A stretch of DNA of 64,000 bases from NCBI RefSeq assembly GCF_030295935.1, contig NZ_AP027362.1, positions 3,348,001 through 3,412,000 on the forward strand. Direction: 5' to 3'. This document shows positions 45,619 through 58,607 of the stretch, piece by piece. Within the stretch, counting starts at the first letter, position 1, and each line of letters starts with the position of its first letter. The notes below the pieces were generated by a model that worked only from the letters and a program-made list of their open reading frames with translations, ran no database searches and was not told the origin of the DNA. The stretch comes from Thalassotalea piscium. GTDB lineage: Bacteria; Pseudomonadota; Gammaproteobacteria; Enterobacterales; Alteromonadaceae. The position numbers were made by a program, and so were the translations under genes.

Positions 45619-46470
45619 ATGAAAACAACGAGCGAAATAGCTGAAGTACGTCAGCAAATTAGTAATTGGCGCAAGCAAGGCTTAACCGTTGCTTTTGTTC
45701 CTACTATGGGTAACTTACACGCAGGCCATATAGCATTGATCAACGCGGCTCAAAAAAATGCAGATAGAATAGTTGCCAGTATTTTCGTAAACCCAATGCA
45801 GTTTGGTGAAAGCGAAGATATTGATAACTATCCAAGAACCATGGCAAACGACCAAGAAAAACTCAAACAAGCTGGTACAAATTTACTTTTTACTCCATCG
45901 CCATCAACCATTTACCCAAAAGGGCTTAGTCAACAAAGTTATATTGAAGTACCTAGCGTTTCACAAGGGTATTGTAGTCAGAGTAGACCAGGACACTTTC
46001 GAGGGGTAGCTACAGTAGTTTGTAAACTTTTCAACATCGTTCAACCAGACGTTGCATGCTTTGGTTTAAAAGATTATCAACAATTGCAAGTTATTAAAAC
46101 TATGGTTGAAGACCTCTCCATGCCGATATCGATAATTCCTGTTGAAACAGTAAGAGAACAAAATGGTCTTGCGCTAAGTTCTCGTAACAGTTACTTAAGT
46201 GACATTGATAAAGAAATAGCACCAGCTTTAAGCATAAACATACGCTGGTTAGCTGAACAAATAAAAACAAGCTCTGATTATATTAATTTAGCTAAGCAAG
46301 CTGAAGAGCAAATGAATAAAGCAGGATTAAAAACTGATTATATCCATATCTGCCAAGCAAAAACTCTACAGCCAGCACAAAAGAAAGACACCGAATTGGT
46401 GATACTAGCAGCCGCACACTGCGGTAAAGCTCGCTTAATTGACAACTTGCTAATTAGCCTAGAAAAGTAG
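45619..46470 (+). CDS. panC: Pantothenate synthetase
   Basis: Joins pantoate and beta-alanine with ATP. 283 residues with the VPTMGNLHAGHIALI version of the HIGH motif, IFVNPMQFGESEDIDNYPRT, FGLKDYQQLQVIKTM and the KMSKS-like loop ALSSRNSYLS. It ends the sfsA-panC run of plus-strand genes. The 124 bp up to the rRNA terminators holds no gene that I can see, nor an obvious terminator of its own; the distal rRNA hairpin might serve both strands. Confidence 0.97.
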   Translation: MKTTSEIAEVRQQISNWRKQGLTVAFVPTMGNLHAGHIALINAAQKNADRIVASIFVNPMQFGESEDIDNYPRTMANDQEKLKQAGTNLLFTPSPSTIYPKGLSQQSYIEVPSVSQGYCSQSRPGHFRGVATVVCKLFNIVQPDVACFGLKDYQQLQVIKTMVEDLSMPISIIPVETVREQNGLALSSRNSYLSDIDKEIAPALSINIRWLAEQIKTSSDYINLAKQAEEQMNKAGLKTDYIHICQAKTLQPAQKKDTELVILAAAHCGKARLIDNLLISLEK

Positions 46471-46594
46471 CCATAAAATGTCTTACAGGTCTTTTAACTG
46501 GCTCACTTTGCAATGTCATTACATAACTACTAACTTTAAAGAAGGTTAATCCAAATTAGTATAAATGGCAGTTTGGTAGTGTCCACCTCCCACA

Positions 46595-46629
46595 AAGCAA
46601 AAAGCCCGATTCTTTCGGATCGGGCTTTT
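46595..46629 (-). terminator. Distal rRNA operon terminator (duplicate copy)
   Basis: Minus strand AAAAGCCCGATCC, loop, GAATCGGGCTTTTT. It repeats the proximal terminator about 146 bp away, including the flanking CACAAAGCAAAAAGCCCGA. It follows the 5S relic and would also stop panBC transcription arriving from the other side. Confidence 0.85.
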
Positions 46630-46665
46630 GACGTGCATGGATGGCAAGGAGCGACCTAAAGAGAA

Positions 46666-46739
46666 ATCTAGCAAGTCCTACTCTCACATAAAAAGAAGAA
46701 CACCCACACGCTATACCATCCGCCGCTACTGCGTTTCAC
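46666..46739 (-). pseudogene. Truncated, decayed 5S rRNA copy
   Basis: On the plus strand the stretch tctagcaagtcctactctcacat and the later ccgctactgcgtttcac match the intact 5S gene (46789-46850) nearly base for base, but the middle is disrupted (aaaaagaagaacacc in place of gggaactcc). The 5' third of 5S is missing: after gcgtttcac the sequence jumps into the terminator. A copy of the 23S-5S spacer motif catggatggcnaggagcgac precedes it at 46636-46655. It looks like the remains of a tandem 5S unit. Confidence 0.8.
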
Positions 46740-46742
46740 ACA

Positions 46743-46781
46743 AAGCAAAAAGCCCGACTCTTTCGAATCGGGCTTTTTTAA
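46743..46781 (-). terminator. Proximal rRNA operon terminator
   Basis: Minus strand AAAAAAGCCCGATTC, loop GAAA, GAGTCGGGCTTTTT. It lies about 7 bp downstream of the mature 5S end and closes the intact rRNA operon. Confidence 0.9.
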
Positions 46782-46787
46782 AGAGAA

Positions 46788-46904
46788 GTCTAGCAATGTC
46801 CTACTCTCACATGGGAACTCCCACACTACCATCGGCGCTACTGCGTTTCACTTCTGAGTTCGGAAAGGGATCAGGTGGTACCACAGTGCTATTGTCGCTA
46901 GACA
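46788..46904 (-). rRNA. rrf: 5S ribosomal RNA
   Basis: About 117 nt. The minus strand begins TGTCTAGCGACAATAGCAC, contains the highly conserved CCGAACTCAGAAGTGAAACG and GCGCCGATGGTAGTGTGGG, and ends GAGAGTAGGACATTGCTAGAC, whose ends pair with each other. It is the last gene of the rRNA operon, about 220 bp after 23S. End positions are within a few bases. Confidence 0.97.
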
Positions 46905-47126
46905 AAAAACGTTTTGTACATGGATGTACTTATGTCGCGAAGCCATGGATGGCTAGGAGCGACGTATCTCCATCTACAAATTAATTCGGAAAGCTTTATA
47001 AATACGTGTTATTCAATCTAATTCACTCTAACTCACTACTGAGTACGTGATTTGTGCTTATCGCACTCGTCAAACAAACAACCCGTTTACGTCTCTATCG
47101 AGCACGCAAAACTATTTGGGTGTTGT

Positions 47127-50122
<2,996 letters not shown>

Positions 50123-50406
50123 ATACAACCCCAAATAGTTTCCTATTGTGGTGTCTTGATGACAAGACCAAGACTGAATGTATGTCTGACATTTTCACGT
50201 ACTCGTTATGGTACTTATTGCTAAGTAGTCATAATGGAGTTACTTGAATTAGATTTTTCGTTAACAGATAACAAGTTATCTCTTAACCAGCTCGTTCGAT
50301 GACCGATAAAATCATCTGACTCGCTGTGGGTAGTTATCATTATGCATTTGAGCGCGCGACACGCCATTTGCCTGATAAATACCGGTATTTATATCAGCTT
50401 TCCAAA

Positions 50407-50420
50407 TTGTTAAAGAGTTC
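50407..50420 (-). promoter_or_regulatory. rRNA antitermination boxA in the 16S-23S spacer
   Basis: Minus strand GAACTCTTTAACAA, close to the boxA consensus TGCTCTTTAACA bound by NusB and S10. It lies in the spacer between tRNA-Ala and 23S, the usual location. The rest of the 50123-50518 spacer holds no gene and presumably the 23S processing stem. Confidence 0.8.
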
Positions 50421-50518
50421 GTTTTAGGACGCATTCGCCTAACCCGTGGTTTAAAAAACCAAACGTAATCTATTCATCTGAATACCTTAAGTTTGGTTTC
50501 TATTTCCTTTAGAAGAAG

Positions 50519-50594
50519 TGGTGGAGCTAAGCAGGATCGAACTGCTGACCTCCTGCGTGCAAGGCAGGCGCTCTCCCAGCTGAGCTATAGCCCC
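50519..50594 (-). tRNA. tRNA-Ala (anticodon TGC)
   Basis: 76 nt with GGGGCTATAGCTCAGCTGGGAG at the 5' end, anticodon loop CTTGCACG giving TGC, TTCGATCC in the T arm and an encoded 3' ACCA. It is the second tRNA of the rRNA spacer. Confidence 0.98.
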
Positions 50595-50722
50595 TCTTTT
50601 ACTCAAAGAGAGTGGGTAACATGTTATTAAAGCAACTTCAATTACGTGATAGACAAGGCGAATAAATACGACGTGTGCAACGCGCACATGAGTGTTTATT
50701 CAACGCAGTATCTCGCGTAATT

Positions 50723-50799
<77 letters not shown>

Positions 50800-50914
50800 A
50801 TATAAATTGCCCGAAGCTTACATGTTAGGACTTCTTCTTTACTTTAGTTATCATTGCAATTTGTGTAGACACTCTGAAATGCAAGCATTTCCATTGAGCC
50901 GTTTTACTTCAAGA

Positions 50915-52457
<1,543 letters not shown>

Positions 52458-52789
52458 AAAAATCGTTTGTGCGCTCCTCTACCTAAGTAAAGGCTCGCTG
52501 CTCAATGAATTCTGTCGTGTTATTCACCGAAGTGAATAACTACATAAAACGTACTAATTATTCTTTCCTAATAAAAGGAGAGAAAATTAATACTTATTTG
52601 TGTGACTTCTTCATTGCGCTGTTTTTGCTACCTAAGTAGCTGGTAAAATCAACATCAATGTGAGTGCCCACACAAATTGCATGATAACTAATTGTTAAAG
52701 AAATTCTTCGACTTACAAGAAGTGGAAGGAAAGTTAAAGCTCATTCGTTTAACTTTATCGCTGTAGGCCTTGCCTTAAGCGAGATGCGC
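52458..52789 (-). other. 16S leader of the rRNA operon
   Basis: About 330 bp of transcribed leader without a gene. It contains a boxA and A/T-rich segments that should form the 16S processing stem with sequence in the spacer (not folded here). Open frames on either strand in this part have no coding character. Confidence 0.7.
52692..52704 (-). promoter_or_regulatory. rRNA antitermination boxA in the leader
   Basis: Minus strand ATTTCTTTAACAA, one or two bases from the boxA consensus and nearly the same as the spacer copy at 50407-50420. Located between the P2 promoter and 16S, where NusB/E-dependent antitermination begins. Confidence 0.75.
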
Positions 52790-52817
52790 ATTCTACGCAT
52801 TTGAATTTTAATGTCAA
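52790..52817 (-). promoter_or_regulatory. rRNA operon promoter, proximal (P2)
   Basis: Minus strand -35 TTGACA (52817-52812), 16-bp spacer, -10 TAGAAT (52795-52790), followed by a GC-rich discriminator GCGCATC. An A/T-rich UP-like stretch (AAAAACTTTTTAAAAAACC) lies just upstream. The GC-rich discriminator and short spacer are typical of promoters controlled by DksA and ppGpp. Confidence 0.85.
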
Positions 52818-52994
52818 CAGGTTTTTTAAAAAGTTTTTAAATTTATCAAAACATTTTTAAACCTTAGTTAACCGTTTAAGAAGCTAAAGCGCTTAGTAAA
52901 CCTGTTAAAACTCTCACTTGGTCATCCTATTTAAGTGAACGTCGTATTTTCCATTACTTCGTCCTTCTCAAGTTCCCCTGAAGAAGTGGAGCGC

Positions 52995-53022
52995 ATTCTA
53001 GCGACTTCATCAAAAGGATCAA
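52995..53022 (-). promoter_or_regulatory. rRNA operon promoter, distal (P1)
   Basis: Minus strand -35 TTGATC (53022-53017), 16-bp spacer, -10 TAGAAT (53000-52995) and discriminator GCGCTCC, the same layout as P2 about 205 bp downstream. An AAAAAAGA stretch upstream could be an UP element. Between 53023 and 53223 I see only a short inverted repeat (AGGATC/GATCCT at 53093-53111) and the likely promoter of the next plus-strand gene. Confidence 0.75.
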
Positions 53023-53223
53023 GATCTTTTTTCACTTTTTTGTTTGTTTGGACAGTTATTGAACTAAACGCGAGTTTATTAGCCTAACAGTTAGGATCCT
53101 TTATTGATCCTCTGTATATAAAGACAGGAGATTTACGAGTGAATATACTTTATATTAATTCTCAGATAGGTTTCCTATTCACAACAATAAGCAACATCAA
53201 TATAAGATGTGAGAACAATAATA

Positions 53224-53964
53224 ATGAATAAATTAATTGTTTTGTTGCTACTTGTTGGAGTAAATATATGTTGTTATGCGCAAGGTAGCGTGGATAAAAG
53301 ACAGGATAAGTTAATTACACAGTTATTAAGCCAACAGGTAAATCAACAAATTTCTTTAGAGAAAAGTGTCAGTGCTATTCTTGCCCGATATCCCGAACAG
53401 GTAGATTCTGTTATACATGCTTCATTAGCTCTGTATCCTGAACGTTATAAGGAGATACTCGCTGGTGCTATGAGAGCTGAGCCTGTATTAGCTTGTGAAG
53501 TTCTTGAAATATTACTTAAAGAAAATATCGCAGATCCACTTGAATTAGTTGCTTTAGCTGTTGAAGCTGAGCCCGCTTATGCCCAAGAGATTGTTAATAT
53601 TGCTATGCTCTACAGCCCTGATAATACTGAAGCGATCGTTCATGTTGCTATTAATACTGAACCTCTATTATCTGATTCTGTAGTACAAAACTCTTTAAGC
53701 TCTTTTCCAAATAAAGTATTGGAAATTCTTTCTGGTGCTATAAAAGCTCTGCCGGAGCAAGTCTCGTTATTTGTTAACGATGCAATTAATTTATTCCCGA
53801 CTAGAGGTGAAGAAGTTGTAGAAATGGCTGTAAATAATAGTACTGATACAGAGGCCAGAAAAATTGTTGCTTCTGCAATTGAAGCCGGTTTACACGAAGG
53901 TTCAGCTATTGAAGCCGCGATAGCAGGCGGTACCACTAAAGAACTGTTGGCTAAAGAGCATTAA
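53224..53964 (+). CDS. Secreted repeat protein, predicted alpha-solenoid, function unknown
   Basis: A 246-residue protein with a signal peptide (MNKLIVLLLLVGVNICCYAQ) and then about nine helical repeats of roughly 17-20 residues, each of the form xxYPExxxxIxxxAIxAxP (for example ILARYPEQVDSVIHASLALYPERYKEILAGAMRAEP and later SSFPNKVLEILSGAIKALPEQV). This suggests a periplasmic alpha-solenoid for protein binding. No family recognised. A GTG at 53209 opens the frame earlier, but the ATG at 53224 begins the signal peptide properly. It is divergent from the rRNA operon. Confidence 0.75.
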   Translation: MNKLIVLLLLVGVNICCYAQGSVDKRQDKLITQLLSQQVNQQISLEKSVSAILARYPEQVDSVIHASLALYPERYKEILAGAMRAEPVLACEVLEILLKENIADPLELVALAVEAEPAYAQEIVNIAMLYSPDNTEAIVHVAINTEPLLSDSVVQNSLSSFPNKVLEILSGAIKALPEQVSLFVNDAINLFPTRGEEVVEMAVNNSTDTEARKIVASAIEAGLHEGSAIEAAIAGGTTKELLAKEH

Positions 53965-54005
53965 TAAACTTTCAGACATACTACAGCTACTTTAGAGCGA
54001 TTACT

Positions 54006-54045
54006 AAAAAGAGCCTTAACAATATTATTATTAAGGCTCTTTTTT
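54006..54045. terminator. Bidirectional terminator between the solenoid gene and purD
   Basis: AAAAAGAGCCTTAA pairs with TTAAGGCTCTTTTT around an 11-nt A/T loop, with A and T runs on both sides, so it can serve both the plus-strand gene and purD. Confidence 0.9.
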
Positions 54046-54086
54046 AAACAAATACTTATCTTCAATAAGTTCGGTGTGTTTATCTT

Positions 54087-55376
54087 TTACCTTTGCTGTT
54101 CACGCTCAATCGCTCGATAAGCTATATCTGTACGAAATTCTAGCCCTTTCCAACTGATTTGGTTTAATAATTGATAAGCAGCTTTTTGTGCTTCGGTCAC
54201 ACTAGTTCCTAAAGCTGTAGCGCATAAAACACGCCCACCGGCAGTAACCACTTGCTCATCTTTTATCGCTGTGCCTGCATGGAAAATTTTTCGATCAGCA
54301 AGGTCATTTGTTGATAAACCACTGATGATATCTCCTTTACTATACTCAGCAGGGTAACCACCCGCAGCTAAAACAACACCTACTGCAGCACGTTCGTCAA
54401 ATTCAATTGTTGCTTGGTCCAAGTTGCCATTACATGCAAGCTGACACAGCTCAACAATATCTGATTGTAAGCGCATCATAATAGGTTGTGTTTCTGGATC
54501 ACCAAAACGACAGTTATACTCAATAACTTTAGGTGTTCCATCTGCGTCTATCATTAGGCCGGCATACAAGAAACCTGTATATGGCGCATTTTCTTTCGCC
54601 ATGCCATTAACTGTTGGATAGATAACTTCTTCCATTATGCGTTGATGGATTTCTGCTGTAACTACTGGTGCTGGTGAATATGCACCCATTCCACCGGTAT
54701 TAGGACCTCTATCTCCGTTGTAAGCACGTTTATGATCTTGGCTGGTGGCAAAAGGTAAAACATTTTTACCATCAACCATCACAATAAAACTTGCTTCCTC
54801 ACCATCTAAAAACTCTTCAATCACTACGCGGTGCCCTGCATCACCAAAGGCATTACCCGCTAACATATCTTTAATAGCGTCTTCAGCTTCAGTTAATGTC
54901 ATCGCTACAATAACACCTTTACCTGCAGCTAAGCCATCGGCTTTGACCACAATTGGTGCGCCTTTTTCACGCACATAAGCTAATGCGGGTTCTATTTCGG
55001 TAAAGTTTTGATACCAACCTGTAGGAATTTTATTACGCGCTAAAAAATCTTTAGTAAATGCTTTAGAGCCTTCAAGCTGAGCCGCCTTAGCACTAGGTCC
55101 AAAGATCATTAACCCTTCACTTTGAAATGCATCAACAATACCATCAACTAATGGCTGCTCTGGCCCAACAATAGTAAGCCCAACATTATTATTTTTGGCG
55201 AAAACCACTAAAGCAGCCGTATCACCAACACTAATTGCAACATTTTCTAATTTTGGTTCGGATAAGGTGCCAGCATTACCTGGGGCAACAAACACTTTAA
55301 TAACATTACTCGACTGAGCAGCTTTCCATGCAAGTGCGTGTTCACGTCCACCACTACCAATAACTAAAACATTCAT
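54087..55376 (-). CDS. purD: Phosphoribosylamine-glycine ligase
   Basis: GARS enzyme of purine synthesis, ATP-grasp fold, 429 residues (E. coli 429). VLVIGSGGREHALAWKAAQS at the start, FGPSAKAAQLEGSKAFTKDFL, PIVVKADGLAAGKGVIVA, the signature RFGDPETQPIMMRL and the C-terminal RTDIAYRAI. In E. coli purD directly follows purH in one operon; here a methyltransferase gene lies between them. Confidence 0.98.
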   Translation of the reverse strand: MNVLVIGSGGREHALAWKAAQSSNVIKVFVAPGNAGTLSEPKLENVAISVGDTAALVVFAKNNNVGLTIVGPEQPLVDGIVDAFQSEGLMIFGPSAKAAQLEGSKAFTKDFLARNKIPTGWYQNFTEIEPALAYVREKGAPIVVKADGLAAGKGVIVAMTLTEAEDAIKDMLAGNAFGDAGHRVVIEEFLDGEEASFIVMVDGKNVLPFATSQDHKRAYNGDRGPNTGGMGAYSPAPVVTAEIHQRIMEEVIYPTVNGMAKENAPYTGFLYAGLMIDADGTPKVIEYNCRFGDPETQPIMMRLQSDIVELCQLACNGNLDQATIEFDERAAVGVVLAAGGYPAEYSKGDIISGLSTNDLADRKIFHAGTAIKDEQVVTAGGRVLCATALGTSVTEAQKAAYQLLNQISWKGLEFRTDIAYRAIEREQQR

Positions 55377-55403
55377 TAACTAATTTCCTAAAATTTAAAA
55401 GCT

Positions 55404-55435
55404 GATCACGCAATAAATAATATTACCGCGTGATC
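55404..55435. repeat. Inverted repeat between the methyltransferase gene and purD
   Basis: GATCACGC (55404-55411) and GCGTGATC (55428-55435) form an 8-bp perfect inverted repeat around a 16-nt A/T loop, 10 bp past the methyltransferase stop. No clean T run follows, so a weak terminator or an attenuating hairpin before purD is possible. Confidence 0.45.
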
Positions 55436-55445
55436 TAGATTGATT

Positions 55446-56255
55446 CTATTTTACAAACTTCAACGTCATGCGATCACTTTCACCTATCGCTAAATACTTT
55501 TCTTTATCTTGTTCCTTTAACGCGAGACTTGGTGGTAAAGTCCAAACGCCTCTTGGGTGATCCGCTGTATCTTTAGGGTTAGCATTAATGTCACTGCTAG
55601 CAGCTAGTTTAAAACCTGCTGCTTTTGCATAGTCTATAACTAAAGCTTCAGGTACATAGCCAGATTTCATATTTTCTTTCCAACTTTGACTGGCAGGCAT
55701 TCTATGCTCCACTACACCTAATACACCACCACTTTTAAGCGCTGTATATGCATCTTTAAACATTTGTTGCATACCTTCTTCGCCCCAGTTATGTAGATTG
55801 CGGAAAGTAAGTACCAAATCGGCAGTACCTTTAGGGGCTAATTCACTTTCTTTTTTAGGAACAAAGTCAGTCAGCACTACTTCACTATAGATAGGGTTAC
55901 TCGCCAGCATTTTTACTAGGCTTTTACGTGAATTACTGTAGTAATTATCTTCACCAGTATCTGGATAATGTGCACCATATAAGTTACCAGAGCCTTTTAG
56001 CGCTGGTGCTAATATTTCGGTATACCAACCACCACCTGGGGTAAGTTCAACTACTGTCATATCTGGCTGAAACCCAAAAAACTCTAGGGTTTGCTTCGGA
56101 TGACGGAATTCATCTCTAGCTTTGTTGGCAGCTGAACGGTGATTACTACTAATTGCATTATCTAATTCTACTGAGTTGTCAGTAGTCATGCAGCCCGTTA
56201 GTAATAAAGTAGTAGACAAGACACTTACACTAAGAATTTTCTTTATTGAGTTCAT
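55446..56255 (-). CDS. Predicted lipoprotein of the class I SAM methyltransferase family
   Basis: A 269-residue protein with a lipoprotein signal (lipobox LLLTGC near residue 21) and a Rossmann-type methyltransferase fold: FFGFQPDMTVVELTPGGGWYTEILAPAL as motif I, later TADLVLTFRNLHNW and GGVLGVVEHRM. It resembles a family of predicted exported methyltransferases (COG4798 as I recall). The substrate is unknown. An exported methyltransferase is odd because SAM is cytoplasmic. The ATG at 56255 has GGA at a normal distance; an ATG at 56267 is an alternative. It sits between purH and purD. Confidence 0.8.
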   Translation of the reverse strand: MNSIKKILSVSVLSTTLLLTGCMTTDNSVELDNAISSNHRSAANKARDEFRHPKQTLEFFGFQPDMTVVELTPGGGWYTEILAPALKGSGNLYGAHYPDTGEDNYYSNSRKSLVKMLASNPIYSEVVLTDFVPKKESELAPKGTADLVLTFRNLHNWGEEGMQQMFKDAYTALKSGGVLGVVEHRMPASQSWKENMKSGYVPEALVIDYAKAAGFKLAASSDINANPKDTADHPRGVWTLPPSLALKEQDKEKYLAIGESDRMTLKFVK

Positions 56256-56349
56256 AAGTTTTTCCATGTTTTTATCGTTAAGGGGATTTATATTAACTGA
56301 ATAGTTTTCTCAAAAAAGTATTCATTAAACGATAAATACTACCATAGAT

Positions 56350-56388
56350 TAAAAAAAAGCAGCTAACTCTTTCAAGTAAACTGCTTTG
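56350..56388 (-). terminator. Rho-independent terminator after purH
   Basis: Minus strand AAAGCAG, 18-nt loop, CTGCTTTTTTTT, starting 9 bp past the purH stop. The large loop makes it weaker than the others, but the T run is long. Confidence 0.75.
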
Positions 56389-56396
56389 TTATCCAA

Positions 56397-57998
56397 TTAA
56401 TGGCGGAAATGACGCATTCCAGTAAATACCATTGCAATATTATGCTCATCTGCTGCGGCTATTACTTCATCATCCCTCATTGAACCACCTGGCTGAATTA
56501 CAGCAGTAATCCCAGCTTCTGCTGCGGCGTCTAATCCATCACGAAATGGGAAGAACGCATCTGAAGCCATAACAGAGCCTTTAACTTCAAGGTTTTCATC
56601 TGCTGCTTTTATACCAGCAACTTTAGCTGAGTACACGCGACTCATCTGGCCAGCACCTACCCCAATAGTCATGCTATTTTTTACATACACAATTGCGTTT
56701 GATTTTACATATTTCGCTACCTTCCAACAAAATTGTAAGTCACGCATTTCATCTGTTGTGGGTTTGCGTTTGGTAACAACTTTTAAATCGTTCTCTGCCA
56801 CTTTACCTTGATCGCGATCTTGTATTAACAAACCACCATTAACACGCTTATAGTCTAAGCCTGTTGTTTGTGTATGCCATTGTCCACATTCTAATAAACG
56901 CACATTCGGTTTAGCTGCAACAATTTGCGCTGCCGCATCTGAAATACTTGGTGCAATAATCACTTCAACAAATTGACGTGAAACAATGGCTTCAGCAGTA
57001 TCTGCATCTAATTCACGGTTAAAAGCAATAATGCCACCAAACGCTGAAGTAGGATCCGTTTTGTAAGCTAATTCATAGGCGGCTAGAATGTTATCTCCAA
57101 TGGCAACTCCACAAGGATTTGCATGTTTAACAATAACACAAGCAGGTTCATCAAATTCTTTAACACATTCTAATGCTGCATCTGTATCAGCAATATTGTT
57201 ATATGAAAGTGCTTTTCCTTGCATTTGGTTAGCCGTAGAAACTGATGCTTCTTCCGGTGATTGTTCTACATAAAAAGCAGCGGCTTGATGTGAGTTTTCA
57301 CCGTAACGTAAGTCTTGTTTCTTAATAAACTGACTATTTACGGTACGTGGGAACTTGTTTTTATTTTCAAAATTTGGTGCTAAATTATCGCTACCATAGG
57401 CAGGTAACATTTGACCAAAGTAGTTTGCAATCATGCCATCGTAAGCAGCTGTATGTTCGAAAGCAGCAATAGCCAGATCAAAACGCGTACTGTAGCTTAA
57501 TGATTCATTATTATTATTCATTTCTGCAAGTACACGGTTATAATCATGCGCATTCACTATAATAGTAACGTCTTTATGATTTTTAGCAGCAGCTCGCACC
57601 ATTGTTGGGCCGCCGATATCAATATTTTCAATAGCATCAGTTAATGTACAACCTTCTTTTGCTACTGTATTGGCAAATGGATACAAATTAACCACAACCA
57701 TATCGATTGCATCAATGTTATGTTCTTGCATCACAGCTTCGTCAGTACCACGGCGCGCTAAAATACCACCATGAACTTTTGGATGAAGTGTTTTTACGCG
57801 ACCATCCATAATTTCAGGATGACCTGTGTGATCAGACACTTCTGTTACTTTAATGCCATTATCAGCAAGTAACTTAGCCGTGCCTCCGGTAGATAAAATA
57901 TCTACACCTTTTTGTGCAAGACTGCGGGCGAAATCGACAATACCAGTTTTATCAGAAACACTTAATAGTGCACGTTTGATCGGGCGAGGGGTATCCAT
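56397..57998 (-). CDS. purH: Bifunctional AICAR transformylase / IMP cyclohydrolase
   Basis: Last two steps of IMP synthesis; 533 residues (E. coli 529). The N-terminal IMPCH domain has [33 protein letters not shown] and [17 protein letters not shown]; the C-terminal transformylase domain has the catalytic KHANPCGVA and [23 protein letters not shown] and ends with GMRHFRH. About 305 bp lie upstream up to fis, holding its promoter and the fis terminator; no clear PurR box was found. Confidence 0.98.
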   Translation of the reverse strand: MDTPRPIKRALLSVSDKTGIVDFARSLAQKGVDILSTGGTAKLLADNGIKVTEVSDHTGHPEIMDGRVKTLHPKVHGGILARRGTDEAVMQEHNIDAIDMVVVNLYPFANTVAKEGCTLTDAIENIDIGGPTMVRAAAKNHKDVTIIVNAHDYNRVLAEMNNNNESLSYSTRFDLAIAAFEHTAAYDGMIANYFGQMLPAYGSDNLAPNFENKNKFPRTVNSQFIKKQDLRYGENSHQAAAFYVEQSPEEASVSTANQMQGKALSYNNIADTDAALECVKEFDEPACVIVKHANPCGVAIGDNILAAYELAYKTDPTSAFGGIIAFNRELDADTAEAIVSRQFVEVIIAPSISDAAAQIVAAKPNVRLLECGQWHTQTTGLDYKRVNGGLLIQDRDQGKVAENDLKVVTKRKPTTDEMRDLQFCWKVAKYVKSNAIVYVKNSMTIGVGAGQMSRVYSAKVAGIKAADENLEVKGSVMASDAFFPFRDGLDAAAEAGITAVIQPGGSMRDDEVIAAADEHNIAMVFTGMRHFRH

Positions 57999-58246
57999 TA
58001 CGTTTTGCTTACCTATAATTAATGTATATTTATACCAATTTCACCAACTATATGATCACTTCTACTAGCTAAAACAATCAACTACGACGCTGTTTATTTA
58101 ATAATTAGAGCAACTAGTTATGAAAATAAATGCCTTGTATTTGACTGTTTCTTCTGCGTATAAAGTAGATCACTTATTATTAAAACTGGTATTAGAATAA
58201 ATTGCAGGGAAAAGTTATCCATTTGGTCAACTTAGAACCCTAATAA

Positions 58247-58275
58247 GTAAAAAAGCACCCTAGGGTGCTTTTTCG
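58247..58275 (-). terminator. Rho-independent terminator after fis
   Basis: AAAAAGCACC and GGTGCTTTTT form a 10-bp stem around CTAG, in the minus direction 28 bp past the fis stop. The remaining part, 57999-58246, holds the purH promoter region and no gene. Confidence 0.9.
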
Positions 58276-58302
58276 TTGCAGGTACTTAATACCTGCAAAA
58301 TT

Positions 58303-58590
58303 TTAGTTCATACCGTATTTCTTTAATTTCTTACGTAAAGTACCACGGTTAATGCCTAGTAAGTTCGCTGCGCGAGTTTGGTTACCTCGAGTATACTTCA
58401 TTACTTCTTCAAGCATTGGCGCTTCAATTTCAGAAAGTACAAGGTCGTACATATCATCTACATCATTACCGTTTAATTGTGATAAGTAGTTGCTAATAGC
58501 GATTTTAGCTTGAGTACGTAATGGTGAAGCCTCAGTTTGAGCTTGCAAATTACCAGTAACAAATGGAGATGAAATATTTTGTTCAAACAT
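58303..58590 (-). CDS. fis: DNA-binding protein Fis
   Basis: Nucleoid protein and activator of rRNA promoters, 95 residues (98 in E. coli). The C-terminal helix-turn-helix [29 protein letters not shown] is essentially identical to that of E. coli. The N-terminal beta-hairpin region is shorter. It is the last gene of prmA-dusB-fis, 17 bp after dusB, as in E. coli. The rRNA operon in this window is a likely target. Confidence 0.98.
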   Translation of the reverse strand: MFEQNISSPFVTGNLQAQTEASPLRTQAKIAISNYLSQLNGNDVDDMYDLVLSEIEAPMLEEVMKYTRGNQTRAANLLGINRGTLRKKLKKYGMN

Positions 58591-58607
58591 ATAGTTCAGA
58601 CTCTTTC

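Noticed and set aside
46628-46984. A 118-codon plus-strand open frame
   Set aside because: It crosses the 5S relic, a terminator and the antisense strand of 5S; it is an artefact of rRNA-derived sequence.
50487-50687. A 66-codon minus-strand open frame
   Set aside because: It contains the tRNA-Ala gene; the apparent protein is a translated tRNA.
57999-58020. PurR operator before purH
   Set aside because: A GCAAAACG-like half site is present, but the palindrome does not hold; too weak to list.
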